Below, piece by piece: positions 1 through 5,773 of a DNA stretch of 7,058 nucleotides. How positions within the stretch are numbered: position 1 is the first letter of the stretch; each line of letters starts with the position of its first letter. Made by a program: the position numbers and the translations under genes. Origin of the DNA: Balneolaceae bacterium (GTDB taxonomy: Bacteria > Bacteroidota > Rhodothermia > Balneolales > Balneolaceae); contig JAASTO010000141.1 in assembly GCA_021767245.1 (NCBI GenBank), positions 1 to 7,058 on the forward strand, written 5' to 3'. The notes under the pieces are model-generated. The model was not told the DNA's origin and did not search any database. It saw only the letters and a program-made list of their open reading frames with translations.

Positions 1-203
1 CGGCCATTACGGCGATTGGAGCTCGTTCCTTTCTCTTCTTCCAGATGAGCGTCCATCTCGCCTTCCAGGCTCGCTTCTATCACGCGTTTAAGCAGGGGCG
101 TGAACACCCCGTCCTGCCCCGTTAAGGGCATGCCCTGGGTTAATTGCTCCGATAACTGTTTTACCAAAGCATCCAGATGTTTGTTGTTTTTTGTAGGTTC
201 CAT
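1..203 (-). CDS. IS256-family (mutator-type) transposase, N-terminal part, cut by window edge
   Basis: The gene starts at ATG 203-201 and reads left out of the window; 67 full codons are visible. The product would be a DDE transposase that moves its own insertion sequence. The visible part matches the conserved N-terminal region of IS256/mutator transposases: a variable lead, then GQDGVFTPLLKRVIEASLEG and EMDAHL at about residues 29-54, then an acidic stretch and NRRNG at about 63-67. The catalytic DDE residues lie beyond the window, so intactness cannot be judged. This stretch looks more GC-rich than the repeat DNA to its right, consistent with separate origin. The start is well supported because translation begins about 40 nt inside the presumed IS end, a normal spacing for this family. 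Family assignment is by recognition of the motif, without a database search. Confidence 0.85.
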   Translation of the reverse strand, partial: MEPTKNNKHLDALVKQLSEQLTQGMPLTGQDGVFTPLLKRVIEASLEGEMDAHLEEEKGTSSNRRNG

Positions 204-243
204 GTGTCTAAGTTAGTTATGACACACTTAATTGAACAGTCTC
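204..243 (-). repeat. Presumed terminal inverted repeat and leader of the IS256-family element
   Basis: These forty bases lie between the transposase start and the presumed IS end. They contain a short inverted repeat, TGTGTC (203-208) with GACACA (221-226), just in front of the transposase ATG. In RNA this could form a small stem near the start codon. The partner terminal repeat is not in the window, so the repeat status is inferred from family knowledge. Confidence 0.5.
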
Positions 244-354
244 CATTCCTGACACCCAGTTTATTCAAAAAAAGCCTATCCCCAATCGAAATAGTCCAAT
301 TCTTTTAAACGAATACCCAAAAGGGCTTCATGTCTGCGTTAAAGAGTGATTTGT

Positions 355-386
355 AATTCGCGAATCACGAATTATTTCAACTATTC
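355..386. other. Conserved 32-nt core of repeat copy A with inverted repeat
   Basis: This block is identical to 2168-2199. It holds AATTCG (355-360) and CGAATT (368-373) as inverted arms around 7 nt, the general shape of a recombinase or regulator binding site. The function is unknown. It is listed because it is conserved while flanking repeat sequence has drifted. Confidence 0.5.
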
Positions 387-475
387 CTCAATTCTTTCGA
401 AGAAAAAGCAGTAATTGTTAATTAACGAAATTGGTTATGCTCTGTGTCTGTTTATTTAACTATTTAATATAAAAT

Positions 476-532
476 CACTTCAAAAAATCAGTAATTAACG
501 AAAGGAATTAGCCTAAATGTGGCCTAATTAGG
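476..532. other. Conserved 57-nt island of repeat copy A
   Basis: It matches 2288-2344 with a single difference (506 against 2318). It contains CAGTAATTAACGAAAGG, then ATTAGCC and GGCCTAAT as near inverted arms, ending in the palindrome CCTAATTAGG (523-532). In copy A the palindrome extends to GCCTAATTAGGC. It is a candidate protein-binding segment. There is no ORF. Confidence 0.5.
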
Positions 533-652
533 CTGATTTATTTTAAGGAACCAGTAAAAAAACGATTGGATGGAGGAAGTCGAATGTGTAATTAGAGTGC
601 ACTACTTTATTATATGTTTGAGTCCGTAGCGATAGATTTAGGTGCCATAATT

Positions 653-765
653 AACCCGCAATACAACCCGCAATAATCATCTTTTATTATTACTTTTTTA
701 ATTGCATATTATCATGGTTTGCATATACTTAGTATGTATTGTCAAACCCGCAAATAAACCCGCAA
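653..765. promoter_or_regulatory. Four AACCCGCAA repeats in two pairs upstream of fic (candidate operator)
   Basis: Exact AACCCGCAA occurs at 653-661, 665-673, 745-753 and 757-765. Each pair is spaced 12 bp start to start, and the pairs are 92 bp apart. They lie either side of the promoter-like segment, and the last copy ends 12 bp before the chosen fic start. Equal spacing within both pairs suggests a dimeric or paired binding protein. The wHTH at the C-terminus of Fic is an obvious candidate for autoregulation, but that is inference. Confidence 0.6.
702..729 (+). promoter_or_regulatory. Possible promoter for fic
   Basis: A sigma70-like TTGCAT (702-707) and TATACT (724-729) are separated by 16 bp and lie in the AT-rich stretch between the two AACCCGCAA pairs, about 50 bp before the start codon. 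I looked for the Bacteroidota TTTG/TAnnTTTG pattern and did not find a well-spaced match. AT-rich DNA gives chance matches, so support is modest. Confidence 0.35.
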
Positions 766-777
766 AAATAAGTGAAT

Positions 778-1983
778 ATGTTTGTTCGTCCTGCACATAT
801 GGAGCCTTTGTTTCCAAAGGAAAGTAAGGCCTTGGTGGAGCTTGCCATGAAGGTGTATGCAGACGCATCAGAACTTGCAGGAATGGTTCACCCAATCACA
901 GGGAAGGAAATTGCCCGTTTGCTCCGGCATATTAATAGCTATTATTCGAATCGTATTGAAGGGGAACACACCACGCCTGCCGATATTGAAAAGGCGGTAA
1001 AAAAAGAATACAGCGCGGATGAGGATAAAAAGCGGCTTCAGTTATTAAGTGTTGCCCACATTGAAGTTCAAAAACTAATTGACGAGCGGTTTGATTCAGG
1101 AGAAAATGTACCCGTTTGTTCCACAGATTTTCTTTGCTGGATTCACAAGGAATTTTATGATCGAGTACCGGACAGTTTTCTTAAAATTTACCATCCTGAG
1201 AGGAAAGAGTATATCGCAATGGTTCCTGGAGAACTTCGAAAAGAAAACGTTGTGGTTGGGAATCATGTGCCTCCCAAATGGGAAAGTCTGCCTGATTTTT
1301 TAAACCATTTTGAAAAGGTCTATGGCTCGGATTCGGTATATGGTCACAAAAAACTCATAACTGCAGCTTCGAGTCACCATCGACTTACATGGATTCACCC
1401 ATTTTTAGACGGCAACGGTAGGGTATCTCGTTTATTTACATACGCATTTATGCGCCAAGCAGGTATTGAATCGCATGGACTGTGGACGTTATCTCGAGGT
1501 CTTGCCCGAAGAGCTGAGGATCATAAGAATATGCTGGCCGGAGCAGACAGTTCAAGACGCGGTGATTATGACGGACGAGGAAATCTATCTGAAAAAGCAT
1601 TAACGGACTTCAGTGCTTTCTTTTTTGAAGTGGCAGATGATCAGATCTCATTTATGAAGAAGTTACTTTCATTGGATGGACTCTATAATCGCATTGTAAG
1701 TTATGTGAACCGGCGGGCCGACAATACACTTCCTGATGAAAAAGAACTCAGGCCGGAAGCAAAACACGTACTAACAGAAGTAATGATGCGTGGGGAAATT
1801 TCACGTGGTGAGGTTCCGCGTTTAATCGGTATGGGAGAACGGACAGGGAATTATTTAGTCAAACAATTGCTGAAAGAAGAGCTGATTACCTCTGAATCGC
1901 ATAGAGCACCACTACGGTTTCATATTCCAGCAAAAGTAGTTGGATATTATTTTCCTGAGTTATATCCAGCAGGGTCGATTTAA
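778..1983 (+). CDS. Class II Fic-domain AMP-transferase with C-terminal wHTH
   Basis: Likely a Fic enzyme that transfers AMP from ATP to a hydroxyl of a target protein; the target is unknown. Numbering from the in-frame GTG at 772, the catalytic motif HPFLDGNGRVSR is complete at residues 209-220 (His209 base, Asp213, Gly-Asn-Gly, Arg217/220). A class II inhibitory motif SNRIEG is at 59-64, upstream of the core, as in self-inhibited Fic proteins where the Glu blocks ATP binding. The flap region is near 147-163. The segment GNLSEKALTDF...DQISFM (about 270-295) is typical of stand-alone Fic proteins. Residues about 335-385 look like a winged helix. ATG 778 is preferred over GTG 772; there is no clear Shine-Dalgarno. 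No antitoxin gene adjoins it. It is a single gene between the two 344-bp repeats, so probably cargo. All key residues are present. Confidence 0.92.
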   Translation: MFVRPAHMEPLFPKESKALVELAMKVYADASELAGMVHPITGKEIARLLRHINSYYSNRIEGEHTTPADIEKAVKKEYSADEDKKRLQLLSVAHIEVQKLIDERFDSGENVPVCSTDFLCWIHKEFYDRVPDSFLKIYHPERKEYIAMVPGELRKENVVVGNHVPPKWESLPDFLNHFEKVYGSDSVYGHKKLITAASSHHRLTWIHPFLDGNGRVSRLFTYAFMRQAGIESHGLWTLSRGLARRAEDHKNMLAGADSSRRGDYDGRGNLSEKALTDFSAFFFEVADDQISFMKKLLSLDGLYNRIVSYVNRRADNTLPDEKELRPEAKHVLTEVMMRGEISRGEVPRLIGMGERTGNYLVKQLLKEELITSESHRAPLRFHIPAKVVGYYFPELYPAGSI

Positions 1984-2054
1984 AATGATATACATGCACT
2001 TTTATAACCCTGAATAATTCTATGGAGTTATATGAGTAAACCGGAATAAAACAG
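1984..2054. other. Spacer between fic stop and repeat copy B
   Basis: Seventy-one AT-rich bases with no ORF of note. I see no strong intrinsic terminator; only a weak pairing is possible between ATAACCC (about 2004) and GAGTTAT (about 2025). How fic transcription ends is not visible. Confidence 0.4.
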
Positions 2055-2167
2055 CATGCCTGACAGCCCATTTATTCCAAAATAAGTCTACTCACAAACA
2101 AAATAGCCCAATTCTTTAAAAACTATTCTCCAAAAGGGCTTTCTAATTGCATCAAACAGCGATTTTC

Positions 2168-2199
2168 AATTCGCGAATCACGAATTATTTCAACTATTC
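2168..2199. other. Conserved 32-nt core of repeat copy B with inverted repeat
   Basis: It is identical to 355-386, with arms AATTCG (2168-2173) and CGAATT (2181-2186) around 7 nt. It is a candidate binding or recombination core. The function is not shown by sequence alone. Confidence 0.5.
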
Positions 2200-2287
2200 T
2201 TCATTTCTTTCAAAGAAAAGCAGTAATCGTTAATTAACGAAATTAGTTGTGCTCTATACCTACAAATTTAGCTATTTAATATAGAGC

Positions 2288-2344
2288 CACTTCAAAAAAT
2301 CAGTAATTAACGAAAGGTATTAGCCTAAATGTGGCCTAATTAGG
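2288..2344. other. Conserved 57-nt island of repeat copy B
   Basis: It matches 476-532 at 56 of 57 positions. It holds the second TAATTAACGAAA box (2304-2315), the ATTAGCC/GGCCTAAT pair and the palindrome CCTAATTAGG. The much higher conservation than the surrounding repeat suggests constraint on a site. Confidence 0.5.
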
Positions 2345-2430
2345 GTAGTTTGTTTTAAGGAATCAGTAAATAACTACTGAATGCAGGAAAACGAATGTCC
2401 AGTTCCCTTAAAAAAAGGAAGAAAAACCTC

Positions 2431-2663
2431 TGCTAAGCTGCTAAACACTGCTAAGTTTTTTAAAAGATAGGCTCGTTTGTATAAAAGAAGGGATATAAGC
2501 TTTAGCAAAGATTTAAAGAAAATGCTAAGAACTGCTAAAGTGTGCTAGAAATTTTAGCATCTCTTAGCACCTGTTAGCAGACCTTAGCAGTTAGTTATTT
2601 GTAAAGAAATGATTATTTGATGATTGTATGAATAGATTTTGAGTCAATCTTAGCAGTTTAGCA
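2431..2663. repeat. TGCTAA/TTAGCA iteron array, candidate replication origin
   Basis: There are thirteen hexamers, twelve exact. TGCTAA starts at 2431, 2439, 2449, 2523 and 2533, with the variant TGCTAG at 2543. TTAGCA starts at 2502, 2554, 2564, 2574, 2584, 2650 and 2658. The central seven are in strict 10-bp phase: three forward, then four reversed, around a dyad at 2551, placing sites on one face of the helix. The outer clusters use 8-10 bp spacing. Two AT-rich gaps (2456-2522, broken by one box at 2502, and 2590-2649) could be unwinding elements. The array begins 28 bp beyond the stop of the primase-helicase gene. SaPI and P4-type origins also have iterons near the initiator gene. Origin function is inferred; a regulatory or partition site is possible. 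Confidence 0.7.
2590..2649. other. AT-rich segment inside the iteron array, candidate unwinding element
   Basis: About 60 bases with very few G or C, lying between the central phased iterons and the right-hand pair. There is no ORF. It would fit a DNA unwinding element if the array is an origin; composition is the only evidence. Confidence 0.35.
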
Positions 2664-2690
2664 GAAAAAGACATGAATTTGTTTAAACTT

Positions 2691-5018
2691 TTAAGCGCTT
2701 AATCTTCCGGCTCGTTGTTGTTCGTATTCTTTGGCCTTGGCGATAAGCTCCTGAAGCATTCCTTTCTCGTTGAGCTGGTCCACACGGAGCACGTAACAGC
2801 GCAGATTACTTTCCTTAGGTTCATCAATGGATTTGGTTAGAAAGACCTGCACGCTGTTATTCAAAAAGTAGCTGCTGTTTTGCAGCTTGGCTTCCAGGGT
2901 GTTGAGATTGGTTTGACGGGTAACATCTGACTTCGCATCCTGAAGCGAATACCAAATTCGTTTTGGATGCAGATACAGAACTTCTCCCTGATACACTTTC
3001 CCATTGGAATCAGTGAAAGCCTCAAAAGGTTTGTAGCGAAAGTGCCGGTGATCAAGTACAAAGAATCGCCGGTTGAACTCAGAGTTAGGATCTACTTTTT
3101 GGGTAGCGTAATGCTCCAGTGTATCAAAAAACTCATGCAGGGGATTGGATTCTTTTTGTAGTGCCTCTTCCTTATGAATGGCTTCATAAATTTCAGTTTT
3201 AAGCGCTCCGAATTCATTCGACCAATGTTGTAGGTCAGGGAGAATGTAGGGCACACACTGAATGCCCGCCATCACATAGCTCCAATTGTTTACAGTTCGT
3301 CCCTGGAACCCCTGATCGGCGAGGGCTTTTTTGTTGCCATCGAGGAAGTCCATGAAAAAACCACGCACATTTTCGTAATCTTTGAGTACCAAAGCGGTGA
3401 ATTCAGAGAATCTGGGGGTGGAGCGCACGACATTGGGTATCATATCCAACTCATTTCGTTTCAAAAATTTGGAATAATTGAGCACAATGAGTCGGGATAA
3501 TACTGCCGGATCGGTTGGTTTATCGTTTCCTGTCATGACCACGCAGGCTTTCATCCGGGTATCAATGGTTTGATTGTCCGTGCTCTTCTTAGCCATGGAG
3601 GTACCAATGCGGTGATACCAGTTCAAGATAGGACTGGTTAGATCAGGAACCTGACTGTTGGTCTCGTGATTTCGGTAATCATCCAGGAAGAAAGGAAAGG
3701 AGGTGGGCAGTGTCATGTTTCGAATTAGTCCTTTGATGGTATTTTGCTTGGACACGGACTGACGGTTCCCATTGCGATAGCCAAATAGCGACATGAACCA
3801 ATCCATACTGGAGCTTTTTCCGGTGCCACGCTCTCCAAATTTGAACATCAGAGGAAAGGCTCCATCTTGTTCCTTGATATCACGGCTGAAAAGACAAGCT
3901 ACGGCATAACCCAGAGTAGCTCGGACATTTACTCGACCGTTAAAAGACTCCCACATCATGAACTTTTCTGCAAGGAATCGAGCGGAAGCCACGTCATCAG
4001 TTGGCATTGATATGATGGGCGGTTGCACAAGCTCGCTTCCGGTCGGACAAACAAGGAGCTGCCTGCCTTTCTGAATCCTGTTTTCCTCATTGGCTGGATA
4101 GAACCGTTGCTTGTTCACATCGAAGAGTCCGTTTTCAAAGAGAAATTCTCCCGGTTTGTACTCGCCCCAGCTGGTTATCATCTTCACCGTTGGGTACTCC
4201 TGATCATTTATCAAAAACTCATGAAAGCGATCAAACACGTCATTATTCCCAATAAACTTCACAAATCCTTTGGAAACCAGAAAACTGGAAAACCGGGTTT
4301 TGGTCGTCAGCTCTTCAAAAGTGGCAATGGTGATCACATCTTTATCGAGTCTGTTCGTGAGCCGGAGTCGGTAGCGGACTTCCTTATCATCCTCGGTTTG
4401 TCCGGGCTGATCAATGATATGTTCGATGGCTTCCTGCACAATCACCTCACAGTCCACAATTTTGATCAGTAGTTTCAGGTATTCTTCTCGGTCCTCAGGA
4501 ATGTCATTCTTATACATGAACGGATGCATATAGCAAGCGCCATCCATGTTCCTGATGCAGGGAGAGATGTAGGACTTTTCCTTCTCTTCTAACTGGTCCT
4601 CTTTGATCTGAGTAAGTTGTTCATGCAGCTTTTCCGAAGCTTGTAAATTCTCCCCAACAGCTTGTAGCTTACGTTTTGAAGGTGGTTTCTTGCTTTGCTT
4701 GCCCTTTCGGAGTGCTTTCGGAATCCAACCGGTTTCTTTGGCTATGCTGTAGATCGAATCGTTTAAATATTTATCGGGAAACTGGAGTTGGTATGTGGTT
4801 AGATTGGACTCATCCCAAAATTCATCGAAGTTTTTTGGAAGATTATTCTTGGTTTTAAAGAGCCACTCCCTGGCCAGATCTTTTCCTTCTTCGTCATACA
4901 CAGCCTTTAAAGCTTTGCAAAGAATGGTCTGATCAAATTGAGCCGGGAGATAGTATATGGCCTCTTTCAGGTCGGTAGAGTGATGGGATTCAGTGGTTAC
5001 TGGATATTCTTTTTCCAT
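2691..5018 (-). CDS. Primase-helicase family protein (SF3/AAA+-like, P4 alpha-sized)
   Basis: Likely the replicative helicase of a mobile element, unwinding DNA with ATP. It has 775 aa from ATG 5018-5016. Residues about 27-100 resemble a primase C-terminal (PriCT_2-like) helical domain: a GKDLAREW segment, an aromatic-rich middle, and SIYSIAKETGW. A basic linker (101-117) and a charged, possibly coiled stretch (120-150) follow. The motor is clear: Walker A GERGTGKS at 395-402, Walker B FFLDDY at 443-448, sensor-like MTGND at 495-499 and an SR arginine-finger candidate at 508-509. Residues about 675-750 may form a winged helix for DNA binding. I see no archaeo-eukaryotic or Toprim primase catalytic motif, so priming activity is doubtful. 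It is probably in the DUF5906/D5-like group, from memory. It is the last gene of a leftward operon, and the iteron array follows its stop. Confidence 0.82.
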   Translation of the reverse strand: MEKEYPVTTESHHSTDLKEAIYYLPAQFDQTILCKALKAVYDEEGKDLAREWLFKTKNNLPKNFDEFWDESNLTTYQLQFPDKYLNDSIYSIAKETGWIPKALRKGKQSKKPPSKRKLQAVGENLQASEKLHEQLTQIKEDQLEEKEKSYISPCIRNMDGACYMHPFMYKNDIPEDREEYLKLLIKIVDCEVIVQEAIEHIIDQPGQTEDDKEVRYRLRLTNRLDKDVITIATFEELTTKTRFSSFLVSKGFVKFIGNNDVFDRFHEFLINDQEYPTVKMITSWGEYKPGEFLFENGLFDVNKQRFYPANEENRIQKGRQLLVCPTGSELVQPPIISMPTDDVASARFLAEKFMMWESFNGRVNVRATLGYAVACLFSRDIKEQDGAFPLMFKFGERGTGKSSSMDWFMSLFGYRNGNRQSVSKQNTIKGLIRNMTLPTSFPFFLDDYRNHETNSQVPDLTSPILNWYHRIGTSMAKKSTDNQTIDTRMKACVVMTGNDKPTDPAVLSRLIVLNYSKFLKRNELDMIPNVVRSTPRFSEFTALVLKDYENVRGFFMDFLDGNKKALADQGFQGRTVNNWSYVMAGIQCVPYILPDLQHWSNEFGALKTEIYEAIHKEEALQKESNPLHEFFDTLEHYATQKVDPNSEFNRRFFVLDHRHFRYKPFEAFTDSNGKVYQGEVLYLHPKRIWYSLQDAKSDVTRQTNLNTLEAKLQNSSYFLNNSVQVFLTKSIDEPKESNLRCYVLRVDQLNEKGMLQELIAKAKEYEQQRAGRLSA

Positions 5019-5044
5019 AGTCTTTTTGAAAATGTTTATAAAAT

Positions 5045-5067
5045 GGGAGCCATAGTAGAAGGCTCCC
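5045..5067 (-). terminator. Hairpin between the 147-aa gene and the helicase gene (attenuator candidate)
   Basis: A perfect 7-bp GC-rich inverted repeat, GGGAGCC (5045-5051) and GGCTCCC (5061-5067), has a 9-nt loop. In the minus-strand transcript it is followed by AUUUUAU, a weak U-tract, and it lies within the 55-bp gap before the helicase start. It could be a partial terminator, an RNA-processing site or an mRNA-stabilising stem that lowers helicase output relative to the two upstream genes. Read on the plus strand there is no U-tract. Confidence 0.5.
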
Positions 5068-5073
5068 TTGAGA

Positions 5074-5517
5074 TTAGAGAGCTTTTGGGCTGTTCATTTG
5101 ACGATAGAGGCTCTGAAGCTCTCGCCAGTTGTATTGATACTCGCCGTTGATTTTAAGGAAGGATAAACCTGTAATTTTCTTCAGAAGCGTTAGAGTAGCT
5201 GAATTCATGCCGAAAACCTCTTCTGCGTCTGCCTCAGTGATAAATACCCTTATGTTGGCTGCAATCTTTTTGATCGCCTCTCTGCGTTGAGGATCTGTTA
5301 ATTTCAGCAGTTTCAGGCCGGTTAGGTATTCAACATGTCTGACGAGTATCAAGCTTTCAGAATCATGCCGCAACTCCCTGATATCATTTGATAATAACTT
5401 GAGTTCAACTGTCTGAACTCGATCCGTTTTACGCCTGCTATCAGGATATCTTAAAAAGCTGATGTTGAAGTTTACATCGCTTTCAAAATCTTTCAATGGG
5501 CCAAGTTTTGCTTTCAT
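5074..5517 (-). CDS. Small protein with C-terminal HTH, operon partner of the primase-helicase
   Basis: A 147-aa protein from ATG 5517-5515, probably a DNA-binding control or accessory replication protein. The N-terminal 90 residues are charged and helical with no family I recognise (many Arg, Lys, Glu and Leu; LTDPQRREAIKKIAANIRVF at about 73-92). Residues about 93-141 read like a MerR/excisionase-type HTH: ITEADAEEVFGMNSATLTLL, then a wing-like GLSFLKINGEYQY and a final WRELQSLYRQ helix. The start is one base after the stop of the 84-aa gene, so translation is probably coupled; GGGAG about 10 nt upstream may act as a Shine-Dalgarno. The DNA target is unknown; the promoter inverted repeat near 5795-5846 or the iteron array are candidates. 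Confidence 0.7.
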   Translation of the reverse strand: MKAKLGPLKDFESDVNFNISFLRYPDSRRKTDRVQTVELKLLSNDIRELRHDSESLILVRHVEYLTGLKLLKLTDPQRREAIKKIAANIRVFITEADAEEVFGMNSATLTLLKKITGLSFLKINGEYQYNWRELQSLYRQMNSPKAL

Positions 5518-5518
5518 C

Positions 5519-5773
5519 TTAGTACTCTCCCAAAGTTAGAAGTGAACGTTCCTGGGTTAATTGTGGTCGCTTAGCGCGACGGATACGCAATGCTTTGACC
5601 GCATTTTTCAGATCCTGATGAGACCAGAGTCTTCTCCCTCCAATTTTTTCAGGCACTGGGATGGCTTTTGCCCGAAGGAGGTTATCCAGGTCGTAGTAGT
5701 TTACTTCCTGCTTGAGTTGTTGAGATAGGTATTCGGCTGCTTCGCCTGATGTCAAATAATCTTGGATCTTCAT
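5519..5773 (-). CDS. MerR/excisionase-like winged HTH protein
   Basis: An 84-aa protein from ATG 5773-5771. Residues about 7-62 form a small winged helix of the AlpA/Xis/HTH_17 type: YLTSGEAAEYLS opens the HTH, the recognition region is near YYDLDNLL, the wing is KIGGRRLW, and a closing HQDLKNAVKAL helix follows. The tail (64-74) is basic. Proteins like this act as recombination directionality factors or as activators of element replication and excision operons; which role applies is not visible, and no integrase is in the window. The leader is A-rich without a Shine-Dalgarno. It is the first gene of a three-gene leftward operon, with its TAA stop followed after one base by the next ATG. Confidence 0.78.
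   Translation of the reverse strand: MKIQDYLTSGEAAEYLSQQLKQEVNYYDLDNLLRAKAIPVPEKIGGRRLWSHQDLKNAVKALRIRRAKRPQLTQERSLLTLGEY

Larger units (their letters stand above)
1..243 (-). mobile_element. IS256-family insertion sequence, one end, incomplete in window
   Basis: This is the transposase 5' end plus about 40 bp of non-coding DNA. Read on the minus strand from 243 the end is GAGACTGTTCAATTAAGTGT, which looks like an IS256-family terminal repeat. The exact outer base is inferred from two things: this sequence, and the fact that similarity between the two 344-bp repeats begins at 244. The opposite end and any 8-9 bp target duplication (expected to match about 244-251, CATTCCTG) are outside the window. 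Confidence 0.7.
244..587. repeat. 344-bp imperfect direct repeat, copy A (left of fic)
   Basis: This sequence recurs at 2055-2398 in the same orientation, with both copies 344 bp from the shared start (CATTCCTGACA / CATGCCTGACA) to the shared end (CGAATGT). By eye about three quarters of positions agree, but the match is uneven. A 32-nt block (355-386) is identical and a 57-nt block (476-532) differs at one base, while other parts are clearly diverged. Internal structure includes AATTCG (355-360) with CGAATT (368-373), TAATTAACGAAA at 419-430 and again at 492-503, and the palindrome CCTAATTAGG (523-532). I see no convincing ORF in it. Its left edge coincides with the IS end, so the original copy may have been longer. 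Confidence 0.88.
2055..2398. repeat. 344-bp imperfect direct repeat, copy B (right of fic)
   Basis: This is the partner of 244-587 in direct orientation, offset 1811 bp at both ends. It keeps the same islands: the 32-nt block at 2168-2199, the two TAATTAACGAAA boxes at 2231-2242 and 2304-2315 (73 bp apart, the same spacing as in copy A), and the 57-nt block at 2288-2344 ending in CCTAATTAGG (2335-2344). Unlike copy A, its left edge is not bounded by an IS; similarity simply stops near CATGCCTGACA. It has no terminal inverted repeats and no ORF that looks coding. Confidence 0.88.

Noticed and set aside
588..777. A small antitoxin gene upstream of fic
   Set aside because: No open frame of useful length precedes fic on the plus strand; the inhibitory SNRIEG motif is within the Fic protein itself.
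698..895. 65-codon minus-strand open frame across the fic start
   Set aside because: It overlaps the fic 5' end and its regulatory boxes, with a low-information product; a shadow of fic.
1079..1303. 74-codon plus-strand frame within fic
   Set aside because: It lies wholly inside the well-supported Fic coding frame.
244..2398. The fic unit as a composite transposon or MITE pair
   Set aside because: The 344-bp repeats have no terminal inverted repeats, encode no transposase and show no obvious target duplications.
2431..2663. CRISPR array
   Set aside because: Repeats are 6-7 nt at 8-10 bp steps and in both orientations, with no spacers of regular length and no cas genes.
4023..4472. 149-codon plus-strand open frame inside the helicase gene
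   Set aside because: It is antisense to a helicase reading frame with clear motifs, its product has no recognisable domain, and no promoter or start signal is evident; a shadow frame.
5519..5773. Evidence for an integrase and att site in the window
   Set aside because: The 84-aa protein is excisionase-like, but no tyrosine or serine recombinase and no tRNA gene are present here, so integration cannot be claimed.
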